Shown here one piece after another: positions 1 to 7,222 of a DNA stretch of 9,790 nucleotides; within the stretch, counting starts at the first letter, position 1; the number at the start of each line of letters is the position of its first letter. The DNA is from Gammaproteobacteria bacterium. Its GTDB lineage: Bacteria; Pseudomonadota; Gammaproteobacteria; Woeseiales; Woeseiaceae. The notes below the pieces were generated by a model. It worked only from the letters and a program-made list of their open reading frames with translations. It was not told the DNA's origin and made no database searches. The stretch spans positions 1-9,790 of the forward strand of contig NYWX01000023.1 of NCBI GenBank assembly GCA_002685275.1. The letters run 5' to 3'. The position numbers and the translations under genes were made by a program.

Positions 1-1202
1 ATAACTATATTTATTACATTTAGCTTTGCACAAAAACCAACAAAAGGTGGAACACCTGCCATACTAAACATTAAAAACAACATCATCAGAGCAAACCAAG
101 GGTTTCGAGAATTCAACCCTTTGAAGTCAGATAAATTCTCAGCTTCATAACCTCTTCGACTTAAAAGTATAATCATTCCGAATGCTCCAGAAGCTGCTAA
201 AACATAAGTGAGTGTATAAAATATAGCAACAGAATATCCCTGCTCTGTTCCAGTTAACAAGGCAAGCAAAATAAAACCTACTTGAGCAATTGTTGAGTAG
301 CCCAACATTCGCTTTATATTTTTTTGAGCAATAGCAACGAAATTACCAACCAATAACGAAAGCACCGCGATGACCATAATCATAGTCATCCATGTATCAT
401 GAAGGCTGCCTAATCCATCTACTAAAAACCGCAAGAAGAGTGCTATTGCGGCAAATTTTGGAGCAGTTGCTAAATACAGTGTTACAGGTGTTCTCGAGCC
501 TTGATAAACATCAGGTAGCCACATGTGGAATGGAACAGCTCCAAACTTGAAGCCAATTCCAACTATTAAAAAAGATAAACCAAACCATAAAGGTAAACTA
601 TTTAATGCCGGATTAGATGAAATATTTAAAGATATTTCATTAAAATTTAAACTACCTGTGACACCATATATCCATGATATTCCATACAACAAACAACCAG
701 ACGCAATAGCGCCCAATATAAAGTACTTCATTGCAGATTCTGCTGAAGTAACGTTATTTCTATCAATAGCAACAAGTGTGTACATAGATAACGAAAGAGT
801 CTCCAATCCTAAATACATTATCAACATACTGTTAGATGAAATCATAATCATCATTCCCAGTAAGCCTATTAATCCAAGCAGGTAAAATTCTCCTTTATGA
901 ATCTCATGCACTCGCAAGTAATTTCTTGAGTATGTAAATGCAATTCCTACAAAAATAACAGCCGATAATTTGAGGACTTTTGATAGATGATCGCTAACAT
1001 AACTATCGTTAAAAGTAAGTGTCCGCCCGTCAGTTGCAGAGATAATTATAACTAAAGTTGTAATAGTAAGCGCAATTAAGCTAATCCAAAAAGTTCTAAT
1101 GCGGTTATCATCATCAATGAACAAATCAGCAATCAAAACAAAGCAGATTAACCCTAAGAGAGTAATTTCTGGTGCTGCAGCAATATAGTTAACTTCATTC
1201 AT
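1..1202 (-). CDS. nuoN: NADH-quinone oxidoreductase subunit N, 3' end cut by window edge
   Basis: One of the three antiporter-like, proton-pumping subunits of the complex I membrane arm; in the assembled enzyme it sits between NuoK and NuoM. Reading from ATG at 1202 gives 400 uninterrupted codons to the window edge, so roughly the last 80-90 residues expected for the family are missing. Visible marks are the charged membrane residues that line the proton path: Glu134 in LGLETLSL, Lys159 in AMKYFILGA, Lys219 in GFKFGAVPFHMWLPD, Lys249 in TAPKFA, and Lys393 in VGFCAK. These correspond to E. coli Glu133, Lys158, Lys217, Lys247 and Lys395 by motif. Most of the chain is hydrophobic, as expected for about 14 helices. 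The start is supported by an AGGT ribosome site 7 bases upstream that overlaps the nuoM stop; the gap to nuoM is 8 bases. One oddity is Cys391 in a position that is usually aromatic or bulky in the VGFxAK motif. Identification is secure; the C-terminus cannot be judged. Confidence 0.96.
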   Translation of the reverse strand, partial: MNEVNYIAAAPEITLLGLICFVLIADLFIDDDNRIRTFWISLIALTITTLVIIISATDGRTLTFNDSYVSDHLSKVLKLSAVIFVGIAFTYSRNYLRVHEIHKGEFYLLGLIGLLGMMIMISSNSMLIMYLGLETLSLSMYTLVAIDRNNVTSAESAMKYFILGAIASGCLLYGISWIYGVTGSLNFNEISLNISSNPALNSLPLWFGLSFLIVGIGFKFGAVPFHMWLPDVYQGSRTPVTLYLATAPKFAAIALFLRFLVDGLGSLHDTWMTMIMVIAVLSLLVGNFVAIAQKNIKRMLGYSTIAQVGFILLALLTGTEQGYSVAIFYTLTYVLAASGAFGMIILLSRRGYEAENLSDFKGLNSRNPWFALMMLFLMFSMAGVPPFVGFCAKLNVINIV

Positions 1203-1208
1203 AATCTG

Positions 1209-1212
1209 ACCT
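1209..1212 (-). promoter_or_regulatory. Ribosome binding site of nuoN (AGGT)
   Basis: On the minus strand AGGT lies 7 bases (counted after AGG) before the nuoN ATG and overlaps the TAG stop of nuoM. It supports the ATG at 1202 as the start and suggests ribosomes finishing nuoM can restart on nuoN. Confidence 0.6.
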
Positions 1213-2734
1213 ATTTAATCTTAGTTTGCTGAATCTGTTCTATTAATTGATCAATCGTAGAGTTCATCATTTCTACGAGAGGCATAGGCCACAAACCCAT
1301 CATAAGAACACTCAAGCCAAGCACAGCAAGAACAAAAAACTCACGGGCGTTTACATCTTGCAAAGCAGCAACTTTATCATTTAGAACCTCACCATAAATT
1401 ACACGTTTTACCATCCATAATGTATAGGCAGCACTTAAAATTAATGTAGCAGCACTAAAAAAAGCATACCAAAAGTTTGCTTTAAAGCTTGCTAGAATGA
1501 CCATAAATTCACCAACAAAACCGGATGTACCCGGTAAACCGGCATTAGCCATTGCAAATAAAACCATGAAAGCTGCATAAATTGGCATTTTATTTGCTAC
1601 ACCACCGTAATCAGATATATTTCGGCTATGCATGCGATCATATAAAACACCGACACAAATAAACATTGCACCAGATATCAAGCCATGGGAAATCATCTGA
1701 ATCATAGCACCGACAACTCCTAGGCCAGAACCCATACCAGAATCAAATGACCAAAATATAAAAAACCCAAGTGTCACAAAACCCATATGTGCTATTGATG
1801 AATAGGCAATTAATTTTTTCATGTCCTTTTGGGCAAGTGCAACAAATCCAATATAAACAATTGCAATCAATGACAATATAATCATCATATTAGAGAAATA
1901 CTCACTTCCATCTGGAACTATAGGTAAAGAAAGACGAATAAAACCATAACCGCCCATCTTTAACATAATCGCTGCTAATATTACTGAACCGCCAGTAGGG
2001 GCTTCAACATGAGCATCTGGCAACCAAGTATGAGCAGGCCACATAGGGACTTTGACAGCAAATGCCAAAAGGAAAGCAACGAATATATACTTTTGAACTT
2101 CCAGCGATAATGGAACTTTCATGAAATCTAGCAAATCGAAATTATTGGTCTGAATGTACAAATAAATAAAAGCTATCAACATTAAGACTGAGCCAAGAAA
2201 AGTGTATAAGAAAAATTTTAATGTTGCGTAGACTCGTTTTGCACCGCCCCATATACCGATAATCAAAAACATCGGAATTAGCATAGATTCCCAAAAAACA
2301 TAAAAAAGCAATGCATCTAGTGCTGAAAAAACACCGATCATTAAACCTTCAAGAATTAAAAACGCTGAAAAATAATGCGCTGGTCGTTTTTTTATAACCT
2401 CCCAACTAGATATAACGACTAGTGGAGTAATAAAAGTTGTTAATAAAATAAGTGGTGCTGATATGCCATCTATACCTAAAAAGTAGAAAGCATTAAGAGA
2501 ATCAATCCACTGAACTTTCTCGACAAATTGCATTTCAGAAACACTATTATCAAAGTTTACATAAAGGCCAATACTTAAAAAAAGATTTATTAAAGAAATA
2601 AATAATGCTGTAACTTTCATCATGGTTGCGCGAAATGATCCAGGATTATTATCATCTCCTATGGCAACAAGCATGAAGCCTCCAATGATTGGCAGCCAAA
2701 TTAAAATGCTTAGTAAATTAGATAAAATGTCCAT
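1211..2734 (-). CDS. nuoM: NADH-quinone oxidoreductase subunit M
   Basis: Central antiporter-like subunit of the complex I membrane arm, moving protons across the inner membrane. The 507-residue product is full length for the family (about 490-510) and strongly hydrophobic, consistent with about 14 helices. Key residues are visible: Glu149 in FWESMLIP, Lys228 in FAVKVPMWPAHTWLPD, Lys259 in AIMLKMGGYG, His350 in QMISHGL, and Glu409 in SGFVGEFM. The first three and the last correspond to E. coli Glu144, Lys234, Lys265 and Glu407 by motif. A Gly/Ser-rich loop at about residues 329-342 precedes the helix with QMISHG, and a segment of this kind also occurs in beta/gamma-type NuoM. The gene lies 9 bases after nuoL and 8 before nuoN. 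No clear Shine-Dalgarno precedes the ATG, so it is probably expressed by coupling to nuoL. Stop codon is TAG. Confidence 0.98.
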   Translation of the reverse strand: MDILSNLLSILIWLPIIGGFMLVAIGDDNNPGSFRATMMKVTALFISLINLFLSIGLYVNFDNSVSEMQFVEKVQWIDSLNAFYFLGIDGISAPLILLTTFITPLVVISSWEVIKKRPAHYFSAFLILEGLMIGVFSALDALLFYVFWESMLIPMFLIIGIWGGAKRVYATLKFFLYTFLGSVLMLIAFIYLYIQTNNFDLLDFMKVPLSLEVQKYIFVAFLLAFAVKVPMWPAHTWLPDAHVEAPTGGSVILAAIMLKMGGYGFIRLSLPIVPDGSEYFSNMMIILSLIAIVYIGFVALAQKDMKKLIAYSSIAHMGFVTLGFFIFWSFDSGMGSGLGVVGAMIQMISHGLISGAMFICVGVLYDRMHSRNISDYGGVANKMPIYAAFMVLFAMANAGLPGTSGFVGEFMVILASFKANFWYAFFSAATLILSAAYTLWMVKRVIYGEVLNDKVAALQDVNAREFFVLAVLGLSVLMMGLWPMPLVEMMNSTIDQLIEQIQQTKIK

Positions 2735-2743
2735 GATTATTTA

Positions 2744-4702
2744 CTAACGGAACCAGATCAACCAACCCAAAAGGATAGTCAAACCAATAATCATTGCAAA
2801 AGCATTAGTGTATAAGTATCCAGTTTGGATCTGTCGCACCGTGTTAGCTAAAAACAAAACCATCCTAGAGGTGCCATTTACTAAAATATCATCAATGATA
2901 TTTTGATCTATTTTTTTCCAAAGCGACTGACCAAACGCTCTACCTCCGCCAGCAAAACCCTTGATCCATAAATCATCAAAATAATATTTTCTATCTAATA
3001 AATTATAAATACTAAGATATCTTTTCTTTATTCTTTCTGGTAAATCAGGTCGTCTGATGTATAAGTACCATGCTAAGAATACACCACTAGCCGCAAGCCA
3101 AAATATTAAAGTTTTAATCGAATGCAAGAAAAGCGCTAGACTTCCGTACCAATTATTTCCAATTTGAGCTAATACATCTTTAGAGCTACTTACAAAAATT
3201 ACATTGTTAAAAAATTCACCAAAAAGTAAGGGGCTGACTGTAATCCAACCAAGAATAAGTGAAGGTATAGCTAAAAGAATTAATGGCAGGGTAACTGAAA
3301 TAGGTGATTCATGAAGATGTGATTTTTCTTTCATTCGTTCCTTGCCGTGGAAAACTAGAAAAAACATTCGAAATGAATATAGCGCAGTTATAAAAACACC
3401 CAATAAAACACTTAAATAAGCAATCCAATATATAATACCTTGTCCCTGCCAATGGGAACCCTTTACTGCCTCGATTAAAAGATCTTTGGAAAAAAAACCG
3501 CTGGTTCCAGGAAAGCCAATCAAAGCAAGTGTACCTATCAATGATGTCCAATAAGTAATTGGCATATATTTTTTGATGCCGCCCATTTTCCTAATATCTT
3601 GTTCATGATGCATTGCAACAATAACGGACCCCGCGGCAAGAAATAAGAGAGCCTTAAAGAATGCGTGCGTCATAAGATGAAAGATAGCAGCACTGTAAGC
3701 TGAAGCACCTAAAGCAACCGTCATATAACCTAATTGAGAGAGCGTTGAGTAGGCAACTACGCGTTTTATGTCGTTTTGAATGATGCCAAGAAGACCCATA
3801 AAGAATGCAGTAAAAGAGCCTATTACAATTATAAAGCCAAGCGCTGTTTCTGATAGCTCAAATAATGGCGACATGCGTGCCACCATGAAGATACCAGCTG
3901 TTACCATTGTTGCAGCATGAATTAATGCAGATATTGGAGTAGGACCCTCCATTGAGTCTGGTAACCAAACATGTAATGGAGCTTGTGCTGATTTTCCCAT
4001 TGCTCCAATGAATAATAATATACAAATCAAAGTCATCATGTTCCAAGGTATGCCCTCAAAGACTTCGATATTTTGTTCTGCTATAACATTTGCTTGGTTG
4101 AATACTGTTGCATAATCTAGAGAGCCTGTAACCATCACAATGCCTGCTATACCGAGCAAAAAACCAAAATCACCGACACGATTAACAAGAAATGCTTTTA
4201 AATTTGCAAATATAGCTGTTTCTTTATTAAACCAAAATCCAATTAGAAGATAGGAAACCAATCCTACCGCCTCCCAACCAAAAAATAATTGTAAAAAATT
4301 ATTGGCCATCACTAACATCAGCATTGCGAAAGTAAATAGTGAGATATAACTAAAAAACCTCTGATATCCGGGATCTTCTTTCATATAGCCTATGGTATAG
4401 ATATGAACCATCAAGGATACAAAAGTTACTATACACATCATAAGTGCAGTTAAACGATCTACGAGTAGTCCAATTTCCATTTGCAAATTATCTGTAATAG
4501 CCCAAATATATAATGTTATGTTTTCGGAGGCAGTGCCGTGTAAAAAATTTTTAAGAACTAATGAAGATAATAAAAAAGAAAGTCCCACTCCAAAAATAGC
4601 TAGCCACTGAGAAATTTTTCTACCAATTATCTTTCCAGCTAAACCAGTGATAATTGACGCGATGAGTGGTGACAGGATAATTATTAGGTAATAGTTATAC
4701 AT
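2744..4702 (-). CDS. nuoL: NADH-quinone oxidoreductase subunit L
   Basis: Most distal antiporter-like pump subunit of complex I, carrying the long lateral helix that runs along NuoM and NuoN. The product is 652 residues, slightly longer than E. coli NuoL (about 613). Charged residues of the proton path are in place: Glu144 in FGWEAVGL, Asp178 in NRVGDFGF, Lys237 in GAMGKSAQAPLHVWLPD, His262 in SALIHAATMVTAG, His346 in HLMTHAFFKALLF, and Lys406 in TSGFFSKD. By motif these match E. coli Glu144, Asp178, Lys229, His254, His338 and Lys399. The hydrophilic stretch with IRRPDLPERIKKRY near residues 547-560, followed by a less hydrophobic region and a final helix at about 633-650, fits the lateral helix and its membrane anchor. 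It starts 2 bases beyond nuoK's last base and has a good ribosome site (GAAGGG) inside the nuoK end. Stop codon is TAG. Confidence 0.98.
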   Translation of the reverse strand: MYNYYLIIILSPLIASIITGLAGKIIGRKISQWLAIFGVGLSFLLSSLVLKNFLHGTASENITLYIWAITDNLQMEIGLLVDRLTALMMCIVTFVSLMVHIYTIGYMKEDPGYQRFFSYISLFTFAMLMLVMANNFLQLFFGWEAVGLVSYLLIGFWFNKETAIFANLKAFLVNRVGDFGFLLGIAGIVMVTGSLDYATVFNQANVIAEQNIEVFEGIPWNMMTLICILLFIGAMGKSAQAPLHVWLPDSMEGPTPISALIHAATMVTAGIFMVARMSPLFELSETALGFIIVIGSFTAFFMGLLGIIQNDIKRVVAYSTLSQLGYMTVALGASAYSAAIFHLMTHAFFKALLFLAAGSVIVAMHHEQDIRKMGGIKKYMPITYWTSLIGTLALIGFPGTSGFFSKDLLIEAVKGSHWQGQGIIYWIAYLSVLLGVFITALYSFRMFFLVFHGKERMKEKSHLHESPISVTLPLILLAIPSLILGWITVSPLLFGEFFNNVIFVSSSKDVLAQIGNNWYGSLALFLHSIKTLIFWLAASGVFLAWYLYIRRPDLPERIKKRYLSIYNLLDRKYYFDDLWIKGFAGGGRAFGQSLWKKIDQNIIDDILVNGTSRMVLFLANTVRQIQTGYLYTNAFAMIIGLTILLGWLIWFR

Positions 4703-4703
4703 A

Positions 4704-5009
4704 CTAACCCTTCAAGGTATTTAATTCTTTAACAGCTATTGAGCGCTTATTACGAAATAAAACAACTAAAATTGCTAAGCCGATGGCTGCTTCAGCCGCA
4801 GCTACAGTAAGTATAAAAAAGACAAATATCTGCCCTACTTCATCACCGAGGTAACGTGAAAAAGCAATAAAATTAAAATTTACTGCAAGCAACATTAATT
4901 CAATACACATCAATAAAAGAATTAAATTTCTTCGATTGATAATTATTCCAGCTATACTCAAAACAAATAGCATTGCTGCAAGAGTCAGGTAATGCTCAAG
5001 ACCGATCAT
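4704..5009 (-). CDS. nuoK: NADH-quinone oxidoreductase subunit K
   Basis: Small three-helix subunit of the complex I membrane arm, related to the MrpC antiporter subunit, thought to connect the NuoH/NuoJ quinone end to the pump subunits. At 101 residues it has exactly the usual length (about 100). The two conserved membrane glutamates are present: Glu37 in [12 protein letters not shown] and Glu73 in [12 protein letters not shown], equivalent to E. coli Glu36 and Glu72, both needed for coupling in that enzyme. Basic residues Arg26-Arg27 form the first loop. The ATG at 5009 lies inside the end of nuoJ, giving a 14-base overlap in a different frame; a GGA ribosome site lies 8 bases upstream within nuoJ. 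One base separates its TAG stop from the nuoL ATG. Confidence 0.98.
   Translation of the reverse strand: MIGLEHYLTLAAMLFVLSIAGIIINRRNLILLLMCIELMLLAVNFNFIAFSRYLGDEVGQIFVFFILTVAAAEAAIGLAILVVLFRNKRSIAVKELNTLKG
4708..4713 (-). promoter_or_regulatory. Ribosome binding site of nuoL (GAAGGG)
   Basis: The minus strand reads GAAGGG, 5 bases before the nuoL ATG, inside the last codons of nuoK (Leu-Lys-Gly). It is one of the two strongest Shine-Dalgarno matches in the window (with nuoJ) and fixes the nuoL start at 4702. Confidence 0.65.
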
Positions 5010-5607
5010 TATTCTTTTCCGGATTCATTTTTACAATTCGAACACGATCTTTTGCACGAACAGCAACTTGTGCGGCAACATTTTGCACCTTAAGTCCAGG
5101 GCGTTTTCTCATTGTCAAAGTAATTGCTGCGATAATGGCTAATAATAATATTACAGCTGCTATTTCAAATGCATAAAAATATTTTGTATAGAGAACAGCT
5201 CCAAGAGCTTTTGTATTGCTATAATTATCAGGTAAAACTGAAAAATTTCCAACGTTCAAAATTGTTGAACTTTGTAACCATATGAACTGGATTAGCTCGA
5301 TAGCCATTAATAATGCAATACCAATCCCGACCCATGAATATCTTACTAAACTTCGCTTTGCAGCTTCGATATTTACATCAAGCATCATCACAATAAATAA
5401 AAACAAAACCATGACTGCACCAACATAAACTAACACCAATACTATTGCTAAAAACTCAGCTTCAGCCATTAACCATAAAAGAGCACTTTGGAAGAAAGTA
5501 AATACAAGAAACATTACAGAGTGAACAGGATTACGAGAAAAAACAACGCCTGCAGCACCGCCAAGCATAAATATCGAAAACATATAAAATAGAACATTAT
5601 GGAGCAT
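4996..5607 (-). CDS. nuoJ: NADH-quinone oxidoreductase subunit J
   Basis: Five-helix membrane subunit of complex I (counterpart of mitochondrial ND6), next to NuoK and NuoH; its third helix is the one that changes between pi-bulge and regular forms during turnover. The 203-residue product fits the family (about 170-210). The conserved third helix is seen at about residues 51-76, with Tyr61-Val-Gly-Ala-Val followed by [12 protein letters not shown]. The conserved N-terminal FSRNPVHS segment is at about residues 23-30. [10 protein letters not shown] segment precedes the last helix, as in beta/gamma-type NuoJ. The tail of about 35 residues is basic and cytoplasmic and runs into nuoK. Start is supported by AGGG 7 bases upstream, overlapping the nuoI stop; the nuoI gap is 9 bases. 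Stop is TGA, unlike the TAA or TAG stops elsewhere in the window. Confidence 0.98.
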   Translation of the reverse strand: MLHNVLFYMFSIFMLGGAAGVVFSRNPVHSVMFLVFTFFQSALLWLMAEAEFLAIVLVLVYVGAVMVLFLFIVMMLDVNIEAAKRSLVRYSWVGIGIALLMAIELIQFIWLQSSTILNVGNFSVLPDNYSNTKALGAVLYTKYFYAFEIAAVILLLAIIAAITLTMRKRPGLKVQNVAAQVAVRAKDRVRIVKMNPEKNNDRS

Positions 5608-5614
5608 TATTTTG

Positions 5615-5618
5615 CCCT
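5615..5618 (-). promoter_or_regulatory. Ribosome binding site of nuoJ (AGGG)
   Basis: The minus strand reads AGGG 7 bases before the nuoJ ATG, formed partly by the nuoI TAG stop. It supports the start at 5607 and close coupling of nuoI and nuoJ translation. Confidence 0.6.
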
Positions 5619-6108
5619 ATCGGTATTTTGCATCAGCTGCTTTATCAGCAGAAATCATGGCATCATATTTATCGCCGATAGCCAATAACTTATCTTTCGT
5701 CATAATGTTTTCACCGGGCTGTTCCATATGATATTCATGAATACGAGTTTCGACTATTGCGTCTACAGGACAGGCTTCTTCGCATAAACCACAATAAATA
5801 CATTTAAAAAGATCAATATCATAGCGTGACGTTCTTCTGGTTCCATCATCACTAGCAGAGGATTCAATTGTAATTGCTAAAGCTGGACAAACTGCCTCAC
5901 AAAGTTTGCAAGCAATGCAACGTTCCTCACCATTTGGGTATCTTCTCAATGCATGCAATCCGCGAAAACGATGAGATTGAGGCGTTTTTTCTTCGGGATA
6001 CTCTAATGTAACACTCTTTTTAAAAAATTGACGCTGCGTAACTGATAAGCCCTTGAGTAACTCCCATAAAGCAAATGTTTTAATGTAGCTTATTATTCTA
6101 TTGATCAT
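5617..6108 (-). CDS. nuoI: NADH-quinone oxidoreductase subunit I (two 4Fe-4S ferredoxin-like)
   Basis: Peripheral-arm subunit carrying clusters N6a and N6b, which pass electrons from the NuoG side to N2 and quinone. The 163-residue protein has two CxxCxxCxxxCP motifs: Cys64, Cys67, Cys70, Cys74 and Cys103, Cys106, Cys109, Cys113, each followed by Pro. This is the 8Fe ferredoxin fold with complete ligands. An N-terminal amphipathic stretch (about residues 1-30, with ALWELLKGL) probably sits on the membrane next to NuoH. The conserved [19 protein letters not shown] segment leads into the first cluster. The C-terminal [18 protein letters not shown] and AADAKYR resemble beta/gammaproteobacterial NuoI. 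Length matches the short proteobacterial form (about 160-165). It begins one base after nuoH's TAA, with AGGT 8 bases upstream inside the nuoH end. Confidence 0.98.
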   Translation of the reverse strand: MINRIISYIKTFALWELLKGLSVTQRQFFKKSVTLEYPEEKTPQSHRFRGLHALRRYPNGEERCIACKLCEAVCPALAITIESSASDDGTRRTSRYDIDLFKCIYCGLCEEACPVDAIVETRIHEYHMEQPGENIMTKDKLLAIGDKYDAMISADKAADAKYR

Positions 6109-6109
6109 T

Positions 6110-7222
6110 TTAAATACCTAGTTCAGACCATGGCCCAACCTGAAACCAAGCCATAAGCATTTCAACACCTATCCAAACGATGGTCACAGGAATAAAAACC
6201 TTCCAACCTAGTCGCATAATTTGGTCATAACGATATCTTGGGAATGTTGCTCTAAACCAAAAAAATATATACATAAAAAAACACATTTTTATAAATAGCC
6301 ATGGAAGACCGCCAATAGTTAACCATGAGAGCCAAGTAAAATTACTAAGAAAAACCCAACCTTCAAATGGAGAGGCCCAGCCGCCAAGAAAGAATATTGA
6401 AGTCAAAGTTGCAATCAATGCCATATTGGCATACTCAGCTAAGAAAAATACAGCAAAAGCAACACCAGAATATTCTACATGAAAACCAGCAACAATCTCA
6501 GACTCACCTTCAGCTACATCAAATGGAGCACGATTAGTTTCTGCTACTCCTGATATCCAATAAATTATAAACAATGGAAATAAAGGTAAAAAGAACCAAT
6601 TACTCATACCGCCTGCCTGTGCTGAAACTAAATCACCAAGATTTAAGCTTCCGCCGGCCATCACTACACCTACCAAAGTAAAACCCATCGCAATTTCATA
6701 AGCAACAATTTGAGCTGCAGAGCGCATAGCGCCTAATAATGCGTATTTGGAATTTGTTGCCCAGCCAGCGAGAATAACCCCATAAACTCCAATAGAAGTA
6801 AGCGCTAAAACATATAAAAGGCCGGCATTGATATCAGCTATTACATACCAATTATTCAGTGGAATAACTGCCCAAGCTGCAAGTGCGGGGATCAAAGATA
6901 ACAACGGTGCAATAACAAATAGAAATTTATTTGACTGTGATGGAATTATAACTTCTTTAATCAATAATTTAATTACATCAGCAAATGGTTGGCCTAACCC
7001 CAATGGACCAACTCTATTTGGACCAACCCTACCTTGCATGCTACCGATGACTTTACGCTCAAAAAAAGTTGAAAAAGCTACAATTAGAATGACCGCAATC
7101 ATTACAAAAATTATTTTCGATGTTGTAATAAGCAGGTACTGAGACCAATCTGGCAATGTATAGAAAGCACCTAACAACCAATCAAGCCTAGAATTTAAGA
7201 AATCAGGTACGGCATTTAACAT
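6110..7222 (-). CDS. nuoH: NADH-quinone oxidoreductase subunit H (quinone-site subunit)
   Basis: Membrane subunit (ND1 family) that forms most of the quinone chamber together with the NuoD/NuoB side and starts the chain of acidic residues leading to the pumps. It is 370 residues, somewhat longer than the usual 325-360. Conserved segments in order are FERKVIG with Glu55, [19 protein letters not shown] (64-82), [18 protein letters not shown] (159-176), the acidic loop with [15 protein letters not shown] (228-242; Glu228, Glu238, Glu240, Glu242), AEYANM (262-267), and [13 protein letters not shown] near the C-terminus. About eight membrane helices are expected. The first approximately 30 residues before the first helix form an extra polar/aromatic leader. 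The ATG overlaps the nuoG stop as TAATG, and only a weak GGT precedes it, suggesting translational restart from nuoG. Stop TAA lies one base before nuoI. Confidence 0.98.
   Translation of the reverse strand: MLNAVPDFLNSRLDWLLGAFYTLPDWSQYLLITTSKIIFVMIAVILIVAFSTFFERKVIGSMQGRVGPNRVGPLGLGQPFADVIKLLIKEVIIPSQSNKFLFVIAPLLSLIPALAAWAVIPLNNWYVIADINAGLLYVLALTSIGVYGVILAGWATNSKYALLGAMRSAAQIVAYEIAMGFTLVGVVMAGGSLNLGDLVSAQAGGMSNWFFLPLFPLFIIYWISGVAETNRAPFDVAEGESEIVAGFHVEYSGVAFAVFFLAEYANMALIATLTSIFFLGGWASPFEGWVFLSNFTWLSWLTIGGLPWLFIKMCFFMYIFFWFRATFPRYRYDQIMRLGWKVFIPVTIVWIGVEMLMAWFQVGPWSELGI

Noticed and set aside
617..640. Perfect inverted repeat with 9-base arms (ATGAAATAT / ATATTTCAT) and 6-base spacer inside nuoN
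   Set aside because: The arms are nearly pure A/T, it lies in a variable loop of nuoN (about residues 188-195), and there is no U-run or gene boundary beside it. Chance is the simplest explanation in such AT-rich DNA.
523..885. Plus-strand open frame of 120 codons
   Set aside because: It lies entirely antisense to nuoN, whose frame is intact with all key residues. The product has no recognisable motif and a lysine/isoleucine/asparagine-rich composition typical of the reverse of an AT-rich membrane gene.
3309..4046. Two short minus-strand frames (80 and 62 codons) inside nuoL
   Set aside because: Out-of-frame reading of nuoL, whose own frame is continuous and conserved across this stretch.
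4973..5176. Plus-strand open frame of 67 codons over the nuoJ/nuoK junction
   Set aside because: Antisense to two clear genes; short and without recognisable features.
6828..7142. Plus-strand open frame of 104 codons
   Set aside because: Antisense to the most conserved part of nuoH (the GRVGPNRVG region); it is open only because of the codon use of nuoH, and shows no own ribosome site or family resemblance.
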